Source of the DNA: JBEICQ01 sp040383885
Lineage (GTDB): Bacteria > Bacteroidota > Bacteroidia > UBA4408
DNA length: 14,691 nt
NCBI GenBank assembly: GCA_040383885.1
Contig: JBEICQ010000049.1
Span: 1 to 14,691 of the forward strand
Reading direction: 5' to 3'
The notes under the pieces were generated by a model. That model had not been told where the DNA came from. It made no database searches and saw only the letters and a program-made list of their open reading frames with translations. A program made the position numbers and the translations under genes. Shown here one piece after another: positions 14,254 through 14,691 of this stretch (its first letter is position 1; the number at the start of each line of letters is the position of its first letter).

Positions 14254-14691
14254 TTACGGCACAAATTTATGCTGTTCACTCCACGAATAACCCCGTAAAA
14301 AAGCATCCATTGGGAGCATCTTCTTTCCGGGAAGTTGTATTGCAGTAATAAACAGACTTCCCTCTCCACATGCAACTTCGATTAAACCTGAACCCGCAAC
14401 ACGGCAAGCGCCGGGCGTTTCTTTCCATGGAGAATCCTCAGGAAGTATCGCTGCCCCCAGCTTCACTTCCATTGGATGTAGGCCGTCAAATAGGATGGTA
14501 TGTGCGCCTGGACTTGGATTCAGACCCCTTATAAGATGATATATCTTTTCTGATGGAGCCCTCCAGTCAATACCCGTATTGCTTCGGTTGAGCTTGGGGG
14601 CTTCCCTCTCGTTGCCGCTCACCAGTAAGGGTTGCGGCTTTTATGTTATGGTACCTGAGGAGACCCCCACCAGCGTTTTTTCTACGAGAGC
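14254..14691 (-). pseudogene. fmt: Methionyl-tRNA formyltransferase, 3' part with in-frame TAA (partial at window edge)
   Basis: The - strand frame entering at 14691 reads ALVEKTLVGVSSGTIT, then TAA (14643-14641), then KPQPLLVSGNEREAPKL and onward to the stop at 14254. Both sides match Fmt in a single frame: the first is the end of the catalytic domain (like LLITLKQLADGTA in E. coli), the second the C-terminal tRNA-binding domain (APKLNRSNTGIDWRAPSEKIYHLIRGLNPSPGAHT). Fmt adds the formyl group to initiator Met-tRNA. The TAA sits at the domain junction next to the conserved KP. TAA also ends HU and other genes here, so it is not a sense codon. If real, the product would lose its C-terminal domain unless the latter is made separately from a start such as GTG 14622. 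A sequence error is a strong alternative. The 5' part lies outside the window. Confidence 0.8.

Noticed and set aside
14641..14643. Stop-codon reassignment explaining the TAA in fmt
   Set aside because: TAA is the terminal stop of HU, icmF, the lipoprotein and the secreted protein in this same window.

Overview
The window comes from a member of the Bacteroidota. Signs of this are a C-terminal sorting domain of the type IX secretion system (T9SS), a TonB-dependent receptor with a carboxypeptidase-regulatory-like N-terminus, TAnnTTTG-type promoter elements, weak or absent Shine-Dalgarno sequences, and a fused isobutyryl-CoA mutase (IcmF). TAA, TGA and TAG usage looks standard. I see no tRNA, rRNA, CRISPR array, insertion sequence or integrase. 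No gene-free stretch exceeds 300 bases; the longest is about 175 bases between the HU gene and fmt.

Layout. On the + strand, bases 3-3539 hold the 3' part of a very large secreted protein. It has parallel beta-helix rungs, then a roughly 557-residue array of about 24 tandem units built on a G-I-Y-H-[HY]-T-G-G-[AR]-G core, then a T9SS type A C-terminal domain and a strong terminator. Everything else lies on the - strand and converges on it. In transcription order from the right end these are: a 3' fragment of fmt carrying an in-frame TAA; the nucleoid protein HU with its own promoter and terminator; a short RsmI-like methyltransferase; a lipoprotein, a von Willebrand A (VWA) protein and a two-helix membrane protein with overlapping ends; icmF and comB, separated by 3 bases and preceded by a promoter; and a TonB-dependent receptor split into two frames by an apparent one-base frameshift.

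How the genes may work together. fmt, HU and the methyltransferase are housekeeping functions. The lipoprotein, VWA and membrane-protein genes look like one cell-envelope unit of unknown purpose. icmF and comB are tightly coupled; one works on branched acyl-CoA and the other on sulfolactate, which allows the guess that both feed lipid or sulfonolipid synthesis. The most novel item is the repeat array, which I do not recognise. Its units fall into two co-varying subtypes, and neighbouring copies differ only at synonymous sites. The two broken reading frames (receptor and fmt) may be real pseudogenes or sequence errors.
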